NCBI GenBank assembly: GCA_964490085.1
Contig: CAZBAO010000035.1
Location: 1-14,612 of the forward strand
Direction: 5' to 3'
Length of the DNA: 14,612 nt
From: RGIG3009 sp964490085
GTDB taxonomy: Bacteria > Bacillota > Clostridia > Oscillospirales > Acutalibacteraceae
The notes under the pieces were generated by a model. It made no database searches, was not told where the DNA came from, and worked only from the letters and a program-made list of their open reading frames with translations. This document shows positions 1 through 6,941 of the stretch, piece after piece (position 1 is the stretch's first letter; each line of letters opens with the position of its first letter). The position numbers and the translations under genes are program-made.

Positions 1-1
1 G

Positions 2-1198
2 GGTATTGTAGCCGAGTATAATCCGTTCCACAACGGACACGCGATCCATATTGACAAAACGCGTGATCCGAACGGCGGGTGCAGAGCAACACACGTTGTT
101 GCGGTCATGAGCAGCAGTTTCGTACAGCGCGGTGAACCGGCTATCCTAACGAAATTCGATCGGGCAAAAGCGGCGCTCAACGGCGGTGTTGACCTCGTCG
201 TGGAGTTACCGGTACCATGGTGTCTGTCCTCTGCCGAGGGGTTCGCGTTCGGCGCCATATCACTGCTCAGCTCACTGGGCTGTGTGGATGTGCTGAGCTT
301 CGGATCGGAAGCCGGTAAAATCGAACCGTTGCAAAAAGCCGTCACCTTGATGAGAACGCCGCGCTTTGCATCACTTCTCAAGTATCAACTGGGACTCGGT
401 ATTTCATTCGCCGAAGCGCAACAAAACGCTTTAGCGGAGATCGCCGGTTCGACAGTCGCCTCCGTTTTAGAAACGCCGAACAATACACTCGGAATTGAAT
501 ATCTGAAGGCACTGCAGGCGTGCGGTTCCTCCATGGAGCTGTTTACCGTGCAGCGTCAGGGCGCATCACACGATAGTATGACCCCCATCAGCAACGTTGC
601 GTCTGCCTCTTTTCTGCGTACATTGTTGTCATCCGATCGCTTGTTGAATACGCTGCCATATATGCCGGCAGGCTGTGCTGCCGTTATGTCGGCCGCCGCC
701 GATGAGGGGCGTATGCCGGCAAGTGCCGCTGCTCTTGACCGTGCCGTATTATCACAGCTGCGGCAGTTGTCACCGGATGATCTGAAGCAACTGCCAACGA
801 TGTCCGAAGGACTGGAAAACCGTGTGTATGCCGCAATCAGAAAGGCTGCATCATTAACCGAATTAGAGGAAAGCATCAAAACAAAACGGTATCCACTCAC
901 ACGCATCCGTCGTTTGATCTGGTCTGCTTTCTTAGGCATTACTGAGGAATACACCGCACAGCGACCTCCGTATATTCGTCTGCTGGCGGCAAACGAGCGC
1001 GGAAAAGAGATCTTATCCGCCGCCAAGCCGACAGTGCCGCTTCTGTATCGAGCGTCACAAGTGGCAAAGCTCGATGAAAACTGCCGTCGATTGTGGGATT
1101 TGGAAACCAAAGCAACCGATCTCCATGCGCTTGCCTGCCCCATCCCACGCCCTTGCGGAACCGATCACACCACCGGTTTGATACGATCGGACTCATAA
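2..1198 (+). CDS. tmcAL: tRNA(Met) cytidine acetate ligase, TmcAL/YlbM family (5' end cut by window)
   Basis: The reading frame is open from base 2, so the start codon lies just left of the window; 398 residues are visible against about 400 for the family, so only a few are missing. The first visible residues read GIVAEYNPFHNGH, the nucleotidyltransferase signature with the HxGH motif at visible residues 10-13. It is followed by VMSSSFVQRGEPAI (about 35-48), PNNTLGIEYLKAL (about 159-171) and a serine-rich VASASFLR segment near 200, all typical of YlbM/TmcAL. In this family ATP and acetate are used to form N4-acetylcytidine at the wobble base of elongator tRNA-Met; the protein is cytosolic. 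No internal break is seen. It converges on ftsH, with a shared palindromic terminator 3 nt beyond its TAA. An in-frame ATG at 107 is internal and would remove the catalytic HxGH motif. The family assignment is secure; the enzymatic role is inferred from homologues. Confidence 0.93.
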   Translation, partial: GIVAEYNPFHNGHAIHIDKTRDPNGGCRATHVVAVMSSSFVQRGEPAILTKFDRAKAALNGGVDLVVELPVPWCLSSAEGFAFGAISLLSSLGCVDVLSFGSEAGKIEPLQKAVTLMRTPRFASLLKYQLGLGISFAEAQQNALAEIAGSTVASVLETPNNTLGIEYLKALQACGSSMELFTVQRQGASHDSMTPISNVASASFLRTLLSSDRLLNTLPYMPAGCAAVMSAAADEGRMPASAAALDRAVLSQLRQLSPDDLKQLPTMSEGLENRVYAAIRKAASLTELEESIKTKRYPLTRIRRLIWSAFLGITEEYTAQRPPYIRLLAANERGKEILSAAKPTVPLLYRASQVAKLDENCRRLWDLETKATDLHALACPIPRPCGTDHTTGLIRSDS

Positions 1199-1200
1199 GA

Positions 1201-1232
1201 AAAACGCCCTGTGCGATCGCACAGGGCGTTTT
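1201..1232. terminator. Bidirectional intrinsic terminator between tmcAL and ftsH
   Basis: This is a perfect 32-bp palindrome: 14-bp arms beginning AAAACGCCCTGTGC around a GATC loop. It starts 2 nt after the tmcAL TAA and ends 3 nt before the ftsH stop (TAA on the minus strand, 1236-1238). Read on the plus strand the stem ends in TTTT, and on the minus strand in TTTTTC, so it can stop transcripts from both convergent genes. It marks the 3' end of the seven-gene minus-strand operon. Confidence 0.88.
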
Positions 1233-1235
1233 CAA

Positions 1236-3173
1236 TTATTCTTCGGGAGCGGTCTCCGCTTGTGAGACAAACAGGTTCATATTCGAATAAGCGGGGATCT
1301 CGCGTCCTTCCATCGCGGCACGGAATTGCGTGCCGTCCATCTTCTCGTTATCAATAAGATATTGGGCAATGATATGCAGCTTATCCTCATTTTTCGACAG
1401 ACAGCTCGTGGTCTGCTTATACGCATCAGTCACAATGCGGTTGATCTCACTGTCAATCTGAGCGGCAATCTGTTCGGAGTAATTACGGGTATGACCGAAA
1501 TCACGCCCCAAAAAGACCTCGTTGGAGTCGGATGCGCCGAACACGACAGGACCTAAGCTATCGCTCATACCGTATTTTGTCACCATCTTGCGGGCCGTTT
1601 CGGTAGAGCGTTCCAGATCGTTGGAGGCACCGGTGGAAATATCCTTAACGATCAATTCCTCCGCAACACGGCCGCCGAGCAGCACCTGAATATCCTCCAG
1701 CATACGGTTTTTCGTAAGATGCTGGTGATCGTTTTCCGGCAAATTCATCGTAAAACCGGCAGCCATACCACGAGGAATAATGGAAATTTGATGCACCGGA
1801 TCCTGCGTAGAACAGAAGTACGATACGATCGCGTGCCCTGCTTCGTGATACGCCGTGATGCGCTTATCCTTTTCGGTGATAACGTGACTACGCTTTTCGG
1901 TACCCATGATTACTTTTAGGGTGGCTTCTTCAATCTCCTCCATCGTCAGCGAGTGACGACCGCGGCGCGCCGCGAGCAAGGCGGATTCGTTCAGCAGGTT
2001 TTCCAAATCAGCGCCGGTGAAACCGACGGTTGCTTTAGCAATGACCGCCAGATCAACATCCGGTCCGAGCGGTTTCCCCTTCGCATGGACACGCAGTATC
2101 GCTTCACGCCCTTTAATGTCGGGATAGTTCACAACGATCTGACGGTCAAAACGGCCGGGACGCATCAACGCGGGATCCAAAATATCGGGTCGGTTGGTCG
2201 CCGCCATCATGATAACGCCTTCGTTGGCGCCGAAGCCGTCCATCTCAACCAATAACTGATTTAAGGTCTGCTCACGCTCGTCGTGACCGCCGCCAAGCCC
2301 CGCGCCGCGCTGACGACCGACAGCGTCGATCTCATCAATAAAGATAATGCAGGGTGAGTTTTTCTTGGCTTGCTCAAACAGATCACGTACACGGGAAGCG
2401 CCGACACCGACATACATTTCCACGAAATCCGAACCGGAGATCGAGAAGAACTGCACACCGGCCTCACCCGCTACTGCGCGGGCAAGCAACGTTTTACCGG
2501 TACCGGGAGGGCCGACAAGCAGTACGCCCTTCGGGACACGGGCACCGAGCTCTTTAAACTTTTTCGGAGAGCGGAGGAAATCCACGATTTCACGCAACTC
2601 CTCCTTTTCCTCGTCCGCACCTGCCACATCGTCAAAGGTGGTTTTGCGCTTTTCGTCCACCGGCTGTTTAACACGCGCTTTGCCGAAGCCCATCATTTTT
2701 CCGCCGCCGTCAATGTTGTTGAGCGAGCGGCGCATAGATATCCACATGGCGACAAACAGACCGGCAATCAACAATGAAGGTAGGAAGCTTGCCCACGGGA
2801 TAGCCGTGGGCTGAAGATAATTGTATTTTGCGACCTTTCCGGCAACGTACGGCTCAATATCATTTACAAACAGGCTGATATTGGGAACGGTATACGAGAG
2901 GATGTCCTGATCGTTTATTTGTCCGTTACCGTCAACGTCGGTGCGGTATTCCGGCTTCAGTCGGATCGCGATAACGCCACTGGTAAGGTTGAATTCAAAT
3001 TCCTCGACCTTTTCCTCACTGAAAAGCTGTACATAGTCGGAATACACCATGTCGTTTCCAACTTGAGAGCCGGACAAAAACATCCAGACGATAACCAGTA
3101 CTAAGATCGGGAGACCGATGAACAATCCCAGGTTGCGCAACAGCTTTCCGTAATTATTGTTGTTGGATTCCAA
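1236..3173 (-). CDS. ftsH: ATP-dependent zinc metalloprotease FtsH (TTG start)
   Basis: FtsH is a membrane-anchored hexameric AAA+ protease that degrades misfolded membrane proteins and selected cytosolic regulators. The 645 residues show, in order: a short N-terminus, TM1 (about 15-33), an extracytoplasmic domain (about 34-125), TM2 (about 126-146), Walker A GPPGTGKT (221-228), pore motif MYVG (253-256), Walker B IIFIDEID (276-283), second region of homology (about 323-344), zinc site HEAGH (443-447) with a likely third ligand D519, and a short C-terminal tail. Length is normal for the family. The start is TTG (3171-3173), preceded at 10 nt by AAGGAG, which overlaps the end of hpt. No in-frame ATG fits better. 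An oddity is DVDGNGQINDQD at 79-90 in the extracytoplasmic domain, an EF-hand/dockerin-like calcium loop sequence. It is the last gene of the operon, 7 nt after hpt, as in many Firmicutes. Confidence 0.97.
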   Translation of the reverse strand: MESNNNNYGKLLRNLGLFIGLPILVLVIVWMFLSGSQVGNDMVYSDYVQLFSEEKVEEFEFNLTSGVIAIRLKPEYRTDVDGNGQINDQDILSYTVPNISLFVNDIEPYVAGKVAKYNYLQPTAIPWASFLPSLLIAGLFVAMWISMRRSLNNIDGGGKMMGFGKARVKQPVDEKRKTTFDDVAGADEEKEELREIVDFLRSPKKFKELGARVPKGVLLVGPPGTGKTLLARAVAGEAGVQFFSISGSDFVEMYVGVGASRVRDLFEQAKKNSPCIIFIDEIDAVGRQRGAGLGGGHDEREQTLNQLLVEMDGFGANEGVIMMAATNRPDILDPALMRPGRFDRQIVVNYPDIKGREAILRVHAKGKPLGPDVDLAVIAKATVGFTGADLENLLNESALLAARRGRHSLTMEEIEEATLKVIMGTEKRSHVITEKDKRITAYHEAGHAIVSYFCSTQDPVHQISIIPRGMAAGFTMNLPENDHQHLTKNRMLEDIQVLLGGRVAEELIVKDISTGASNDLERSTETARKMVTKYGMSDSLGPVVFGASDSNEVFLGRDFGHTRNYSEQIAAQIDSEINRIVTDAYKQTTSCLSKNEDKLHIIAQYLIDNEKMDGTQFRAAMEGREIPAYSNMNLFVSQAETAPEE

Positions 3174-3180
3174 AGGATCC

Positions 3181-3738
3181 TCACTCCTTTTCGTGAGTAT
3201 ATACGTGTGGCTTCAACACACCGATATACGGCAGATTGCGATAAAATTCCGCATAATCGAGACCGTAGCCGACAATAAATTTATCCGGAACCGAAGCGCC
3301 AATATAGTCTGCGGTAATATTGACGCGGCGGCGTTCGGGTTTATCCAAAAACGTGCACAGGCGGATGCTCGCAGGATTACGGGCGGACAAGTTTTTGAGA
3401 AGATAGGAAAGTGTCACACCGGAATCTAAAATATCCTCCACGACCAAGACATCCTTACCCTCAAGGGAAGCATCCAAATCCTTTAAGATCCGCACTTCGC
3501 CCGACGTTGTCGTACCGGAACCGTAGCTGGAGACCGACAGAAAGTCGATCGCACACGGAACGGTGATCTCGCGCATGAGATCCGCCATAAACATCAGCGA
3601 ACCTTTCAGCACACTGACAAGAAACAGATTTTTACCTTTATAATCTTCACTGATCCGTCGGCCCATATTCCGAACGATCTCGGCAATTTTTTCTTCATCA
3701 AACAAAATCTCTTCCACATCGGGGTGCAGGGTTCTCAT
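3181..3738 (-). CDS. hpt: Hypoxanthine (guanine) phosphoribosyltransferase
   Basis: This cytosolic purine salvage enzyme converts hypoxanthine or guanine plus PRPP to IMP or GMP. The 185 residues carry the type I PRTase hallmarks: VSVLKGSLMFMADL (41-54), the flexible-loop SY pair (70-71), the PRPP-binding loop VLVVEDILDSGVT (97-109) with acidic pair E101/D102 and probable catalytic D105, DKPERR (132-137), and the purine-binding segment VPDKFIVGYGLDYAE (150-164). I chose ATG at 3736-3738 because GAGGAGG lies 7 nt upstream and the ATG overlaps the tilS stop as ATGA, a translational-coupling arrangement. An upstream in-frame GTG at 3762 would add eight residues unlike the family. The tilS-hpt-ftsH order is conserved in Firmicutes. 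Confidence 0.96.
   Translation of the reverse strand: MRTLHPDVEEILFDEEKIAEIVRNMGRRISEDYKGKNLFLVSVLKGSLMFMADLMREITVPCAIDFLSVSSYGSGTTTSGEVRILKDLDASLEGKDVLVVEDILDSGVTLSYLLKNLSARNPASIRLCTFLDKPERRRVNITADYIGASVPDKFIVGYGLDYAEFYRNLPYIGVLKPHVYTHEKE
3184..3189 (-). promoter_or_regulatory. Ribosome binding site of ftsH
   Basis: On the minus strand this reads AAGGAG, immediately before the hpt TGA, with 10 nt to the TTG start of ftsH. Together with the protein N-terminus it supports the TTG start. Translation of ftsH is probably coupled to termination on hpt. Confidence 0.75.
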
Positions 3739-5093
3739 AAAACATCCTCCTCTTTGACACACAATAAAACCGTTGCGGTTTCGGGCGTGATGTGCACACG
3801 CTCGTCACAGCCGAATCCGGATACCAGTACGATACCCTTGGTATCACACAAGATCGGAACGCGATCCCGTAGAACGGTCTTTTGCTCATTAAACAACTTC
3901 TTCAGTGATTTGCCGCACTTCCTGCCAGCCGGATGGAAACGGTCTCCCTCCCGACGCTGACGCAGAATCAAATCGCCATCTATTCTATCATAGTCCAAAG
4001 CATTTTGGAATAAGTATTGGCAATTATTTAGTTTTTGTTCATATTCTGCCCGCGAAACCGTCAAAAGTTGATACGCGGTATCCCCCACTGTATACCGCCC
4101 GCCTATGGTGACAGGAACGCAGAACGGCAGATACTCTTCGGCGGAAATCTGTCGTACCGTCAACGCCGTGTCCGTAACAGACCAACGGACACCGCTTGGC
4201 AGCACGACCGCGCCGCTCCCTGCTTCCAAAGCCGAAAGCAAAAGCTGTATGTGGCGTTCCTCTGCCATTTTGACGATACGGCATAACGCACGGGAACGGA
4301 TCGGCTCTTCTAAGGATAACAGCGCTTCACGACTATAGGTATCCGGCGCGTCGATTTCGGCATCGGCAACGGCTTTGGCGGTCAATCGATCTAAAAAACG
4401 ATCGGTTTGCCGTGCCTGCTCAATAAACCGTGTCATCGCCGCCGTTGTCTGCGGATTGACCGCACGCAGTTGCGGCATCACCGTATGACGGATGCGGTTG
4501 CGTGCATAAACTGTGTCCGCGTTTGTACTGTCGGTAACATACGGCAATTCGTGTTCTGTGCAATAGGCTTCGATTTCTTCACGGGTACAGGTTATCAGCG
4601 GCCGGATGATCTTCCCGCGCACAGGTGGGATACCGGCCGCGCCGTGGAGTCCGCTGCCACGGCACAAATGTAACAGTAACGTTTCCGCGTTATCGTCGGC
4701 AGTGTGGGCGGTAGCGATACAACAGGTGTGACTGTCTTCTGTTGCTCTTTCGAAAGCGGCGTAGCGCAACTCCCTGCCGATTTCCTCGACACCTTTCCCT
4801 TGTTCGGCAGCAAGTGCTGCTACATCATGCCGTTCGATATACAGTGGAACAGCCCACTTTCGACACAGTTCTTCTACAAATCGTCGGTCACGCTGTGATT
4901 CCTCACCGCGCAAGCTATGATCGATATGTACCGCTGTCAACCGTGACAGAACGCCTTCCCGCCGCAAGGATACCAGAATATGCAACAGTGTAACGGAATC
5001 CGCCCCGCCGGACACACCGGCCACGACAGCACAATCCGGCGGCAGCATGTGCTCCCGCCGAATCGTTTGCAAAGCTTTTTCCTTTACACCCAT
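3735..5093 (-). CDS. tilS: tRNA(Ile)-lysidine synthetase TilS
   Basis: TilS ligates lysine to C34 of the CAU-anticodon tRNA-Ile using ATP, converting decoding from AUG to AUA; it is cytosolic and usually essential. The 452-residue protein shows the N-type PP-loop SGGADS (28-33), VHIDHSLRG (55-63), the ATAHTADDNAETLLLHLCRG region (127-146), RPLI (164-167) and the ARNRIRHTVMPQL segment (about 197-209). The C-terminal domain carries the RRREGDRFHPAG-type motif (spelled RQRREGDRFHPAGRKCGKSL here). Length matches full-length two-domain TilS. The ATG at 5091-5093 has AAGGATG upstream, within the last codons of dnaB. Its stop overlaps the hpt start by 4 bp and it lies 6 nt after dnaB, so all three are co-transcribed. 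Confidence 0.96.
   Translation of the reverse strand: MGVKEKALQTIRREHMLPPDCAVVAGVSGGADSVTLLHILVSLRREGVLSRLTAVHIDHSLRGEESQRDRRFVEELCRKWAVPLYIERHDVAALAAEQGKGVEEIGRELRYAAFERATEDSHTCCIATAHTADDNAETLLLHLCRGSGLHGAAGIPPVRGKIIRPLITCTREEIEAYCTEHELPYVTDSTNADTVYARNRIRHTVMPQLRAVNPQTTAAMTRFIEQARQTDRFLDRLTAKAVADAEIDAPDTYSREALLSLEEPIRSRALCRIVKMAEERHIQLLLSALEAGSGAVVLPSGVRWSVTDTALTVRQISAEEYLPFCVPVTIGGRYTVGDTAYQLLTVSRAEYEQKLNNCQYLFQNALDYDRIDGDLILRQRREGDRFHPAGRKCGKSLKKLFNEQKTVLRDRVPILCDTKGIVLVSGFGCDERVHITPETATVLLCVKEEDVL
3746..3752 (-). promoter_or_regulatory. Ribosome binding site of hpt
   Basis: On the minus strand this reads GAGGAGG, 7 nt before the ATG at 3738. It lies inside the last codons of tilS and decides for the ATG over the in-frame GTG further upstream. 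Confidence 0.85.
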
Positions 5094-5099
5094 AACGGA

Positions 5100-6455
5100 T
5101 CATCCTTCGTTTTGATGCAGCTCTAATGAAGTAAACTGTGTAAACTCGCCCTGGAATGCAAGTGGCACCGTGCCTAACTCGCCATGACGGTTTTTGGAAA
5201 CAATGACCTCCGCAGTACCGGTCTGAACTTCAGTTGGATCGCTTTTTTCATTGCGATAGTACTCGTCACGGTACAGAAACAGCACTTGATCGGCATCCTG
5301 TTCGATCGAACCGGATTCACGCAGATCGGAAAGTCCGGGACGATGATTTGCCTGTTTCTCGGTAGCACGAGCAAGCTGTGCGCAGACCATGATCGGAACG
5401 TTCAGTTCTTTTGCCATGATCTTTAGGCTTCGTGTGATCTCGGAGACCTCGGTCACACGGTTTTCAGTTCGTTTACCGGAATGCATCAACTGCAGATAGT
5501 CAATCACCACGAAGCCAAGATCTTTGAGTCGGAGAAGCCGCGCCTTCATGGTTGCCACCGTAATACTGGCGGTATCATCCAAATAAATGGGGGCTTGACC
5601 GAGCTGACCGGCAGCAGAAGCCATGCGCATCCACTCATCCGGTGTTAAATTGCCGGTGCGCAGTTTTTTAGAGGAAACTCTGGCTTCTGACGACAGCAAG
5701 CGGTTTACCATTTGTTCGCGGGACATTTCCAGGTTAAATACCGCCACCGTGCGTTTTTGCTGCATCGCGACATTGCGCGCGATATTCAGTGCAAAGCTCG
5801 TTTTACCCATACCGGGACGCGCACCGACAATGATCAGGTCGGAACGGTTAAGACCGGTCGTGATCTCATCCAACGCACTGATACCGGTGGGAATACCGAC
5901 ATATAGCTCCCGTTCATCAGAAGTCAGCTTATTGTACATTTCATAGTTAGAAGCGATGACCTCACGTATCGGGACAAGGCCGTTCTGATGTTTATCCTGA
6001 CGAATGTCATAAATCTTCTGCTCAGCCTGCTCGATCAGCGCACCTGTATCCACGCCCGGTTGCATCGCATCGCCGGTGATCTCACGCGATACGCGGATCA
6101 AACGGCGAACATCGTATTTGTCCCGCACCATATGTGCGTAATTGCTAACGTTGGAGATGGAGGGCACGATCTGTGCCAGCTTGAGCAGATAGTTTTTCCC
6201 CTCTTCCTCGGAGAAAAACGATTCCGCCTTGAGCGCCTCCAAAACCGTCACAAAGTCAATGGTTTTCGACTGTAACAGTTTTTCGAGCATAATGGTGTAG
6301 ATCGCCTGATGCTCGGTCAAATAGAAATGCTCCGGCTTTAAAATATCCGCCACCTGCGTGATGCAGCTCGATTCCATCAGGATCGCACCGAGAACTGCCT
6401 GTTCAGCCTCTAAGCTATGCGGCAAATTCAGTTCATCATAGGTCACTTCAGGCAT
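5100..6455 (-). CDS. dnaB: Replicative DNA helicase DnaB (DnaC in Bacillus naming)
   Basis: This is the hexameric 5'-3' helicase that unwinds DNA at the replication fork and binds primase. The 451 residues comprise an N-terminal DnaB domain (about 8-110; LPHSLEAEQAVLGAIL at 11-26), a linker helix region, and a RecA-like ATPase domain from about 180. The ATPase domain has Walker A GARPGMGKT (211-219), NLEMS (241-245), Walker B VVIDYLQLM (316-324), DLRESGSIEQDAD (377-389) and the arginine-finger region SKNRHGE (420-426). No intein or insertion is seen. The ATG has AAGGGGAG at 7 nt spacing. It follows rplI by 33 nt, matching the conserved gdpP-rplI-dnaB order of Firmicutes, and is followed by tilS after 6 nt. 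Confidence 0.97.
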   Translation of the reverse strand: MPEVTYDELNLPHSLEAEQAVLGAILMESSCITQVADILKPEHFYLTEHQAIYTIMLEKLLQSKTIDFVTVLEALKAESFFSEEEGKNYLLKLAQIVPSISNVSNYAHMVRDKYDVRRLIRVSREITGDAMQPGVDTGALIEQAEQKIYDIRQDKHQNGLVPIREVIASNYEMYNKLTSDERELYVGIPTGISALDEITTGLNRSDLIIVGARPGMGKTSFALNIARNVAMQQKRTVAVFNLEMSREQMVNRLLSSEARVSSKKLRTGNLTPDEWMRMASAAGQLGQAPIYLDDTASITVATMKARLLRLKDLGFVVIDYLQLMHSGKRTENRVTEVSEITRSLKIMAKELNVPIMVCAQLARATEKQANHRPGLSDLRESGSIEQDADQVLFLYRDEYYRNEKSDPTEVQTGTAEVIVSKNRHGELGTVPLAFQGEFTQFTSLELHQNEG

Positions 6456-6488
6456 ACGCCCACTCCCCTTCGGTTTCTTGGCTTCTCG

Positions 6489-6929
6489 TTATTCCGCCAC
6501 CATAACGGTGATCTTAGCGGTAACACCTTGATTGAATTTCAGTTCCGCCTCGTATGAACCGAACGCCTTGGCATCCGCCATCACGATCTTGCGCTTATCC
6601 AACTCAACACCGTATTGCTCCTTGAGAGCCTGTGCCACCTCTTTGGTGGTAACCGAGCCGAACAGCTTCCCGTTCTGGCCGGCGCGAGCGGTAACCTTAA
6701 CGGTCTTGCCGGACAAGGTCTTTGCCGAGGCCTCCGCCTCCTGCTTTTCCACAGCCTTATGATGCTGCTGTGCCGATTCCTTATTGCGCAGATCGTTCAT
6801 TGCCTGTGCATCCGCCTCGATCGCCAGACCGCGCGGTAATAAAAAGTTTCGGGCATAGCCGTCTGACACCTGCACGAGCTGTCCGGCTTTTCCCTGTCCT
6901 TTTACGTCTTGCTTGAGAATGACTTTCAT
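6489..6929 (-). CDS. rplI: 50S ribosomal protein L9
   Basis: L9 binds 23S rRNA near the base of the L1 stalk and helps keep the reading frame. The 146 residues show the conserved N-terminal domain MKVILKQDVKGQGKAG, then VSDGYARNFLLPRGLA (about 22-37), a long charged connecting helix (about 40-75; AMNDLRNKESAQQHHKAVEK region) and the C-terminal RNA-binding domain with GKLFGSVTTKEVAQAL. Length is typical. The start is ATG with AGGAGGT 7 nt upstream, the strongest Shine-Dalgarno in the operon, as expected for a ribosomal protein. It lies 12 nt after gdpP and 33 nt before dnaB. Confidence 0.97.
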   Translation of the reverse strand: MKVILKQDVKGQGKAGQLVQVSDGYARNFLLPRGLAIEADAQAMNDLRNKESAQQHHKAVEKQEAEASAKTLSGKTVKVTARAGQNGKLFGSVTTKEVAQALKEQYGVELDKRKIVMADAKAFGSYEAELKFNQGVTAKITVMVAE

Positions 6930-6941
6930 GCTATGTACCTC

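Noticed and set aside
556..1143. 195-codon open frame on the minus strand opposite tmcAL
   Set aside because: It is a shadow of the well-supported tmcAL frame, with a composition unlike a real protein and no supporting start signal.
2347..2814. 155-codon open frame on the plus strand
   Set aside because: It is antisense to the conserved AAA+ core of ftsH, shows no recognisable protein signature and has no ribosome binding site of note.
3739..3762. Upstream GTG start for hpt giving eight extra residues
   Set aside because: The extra residues are unlike the family N-terminus, and the ATG at 3738 has a better ribosome binding site and a 4-bp overlap with the tilS stop.
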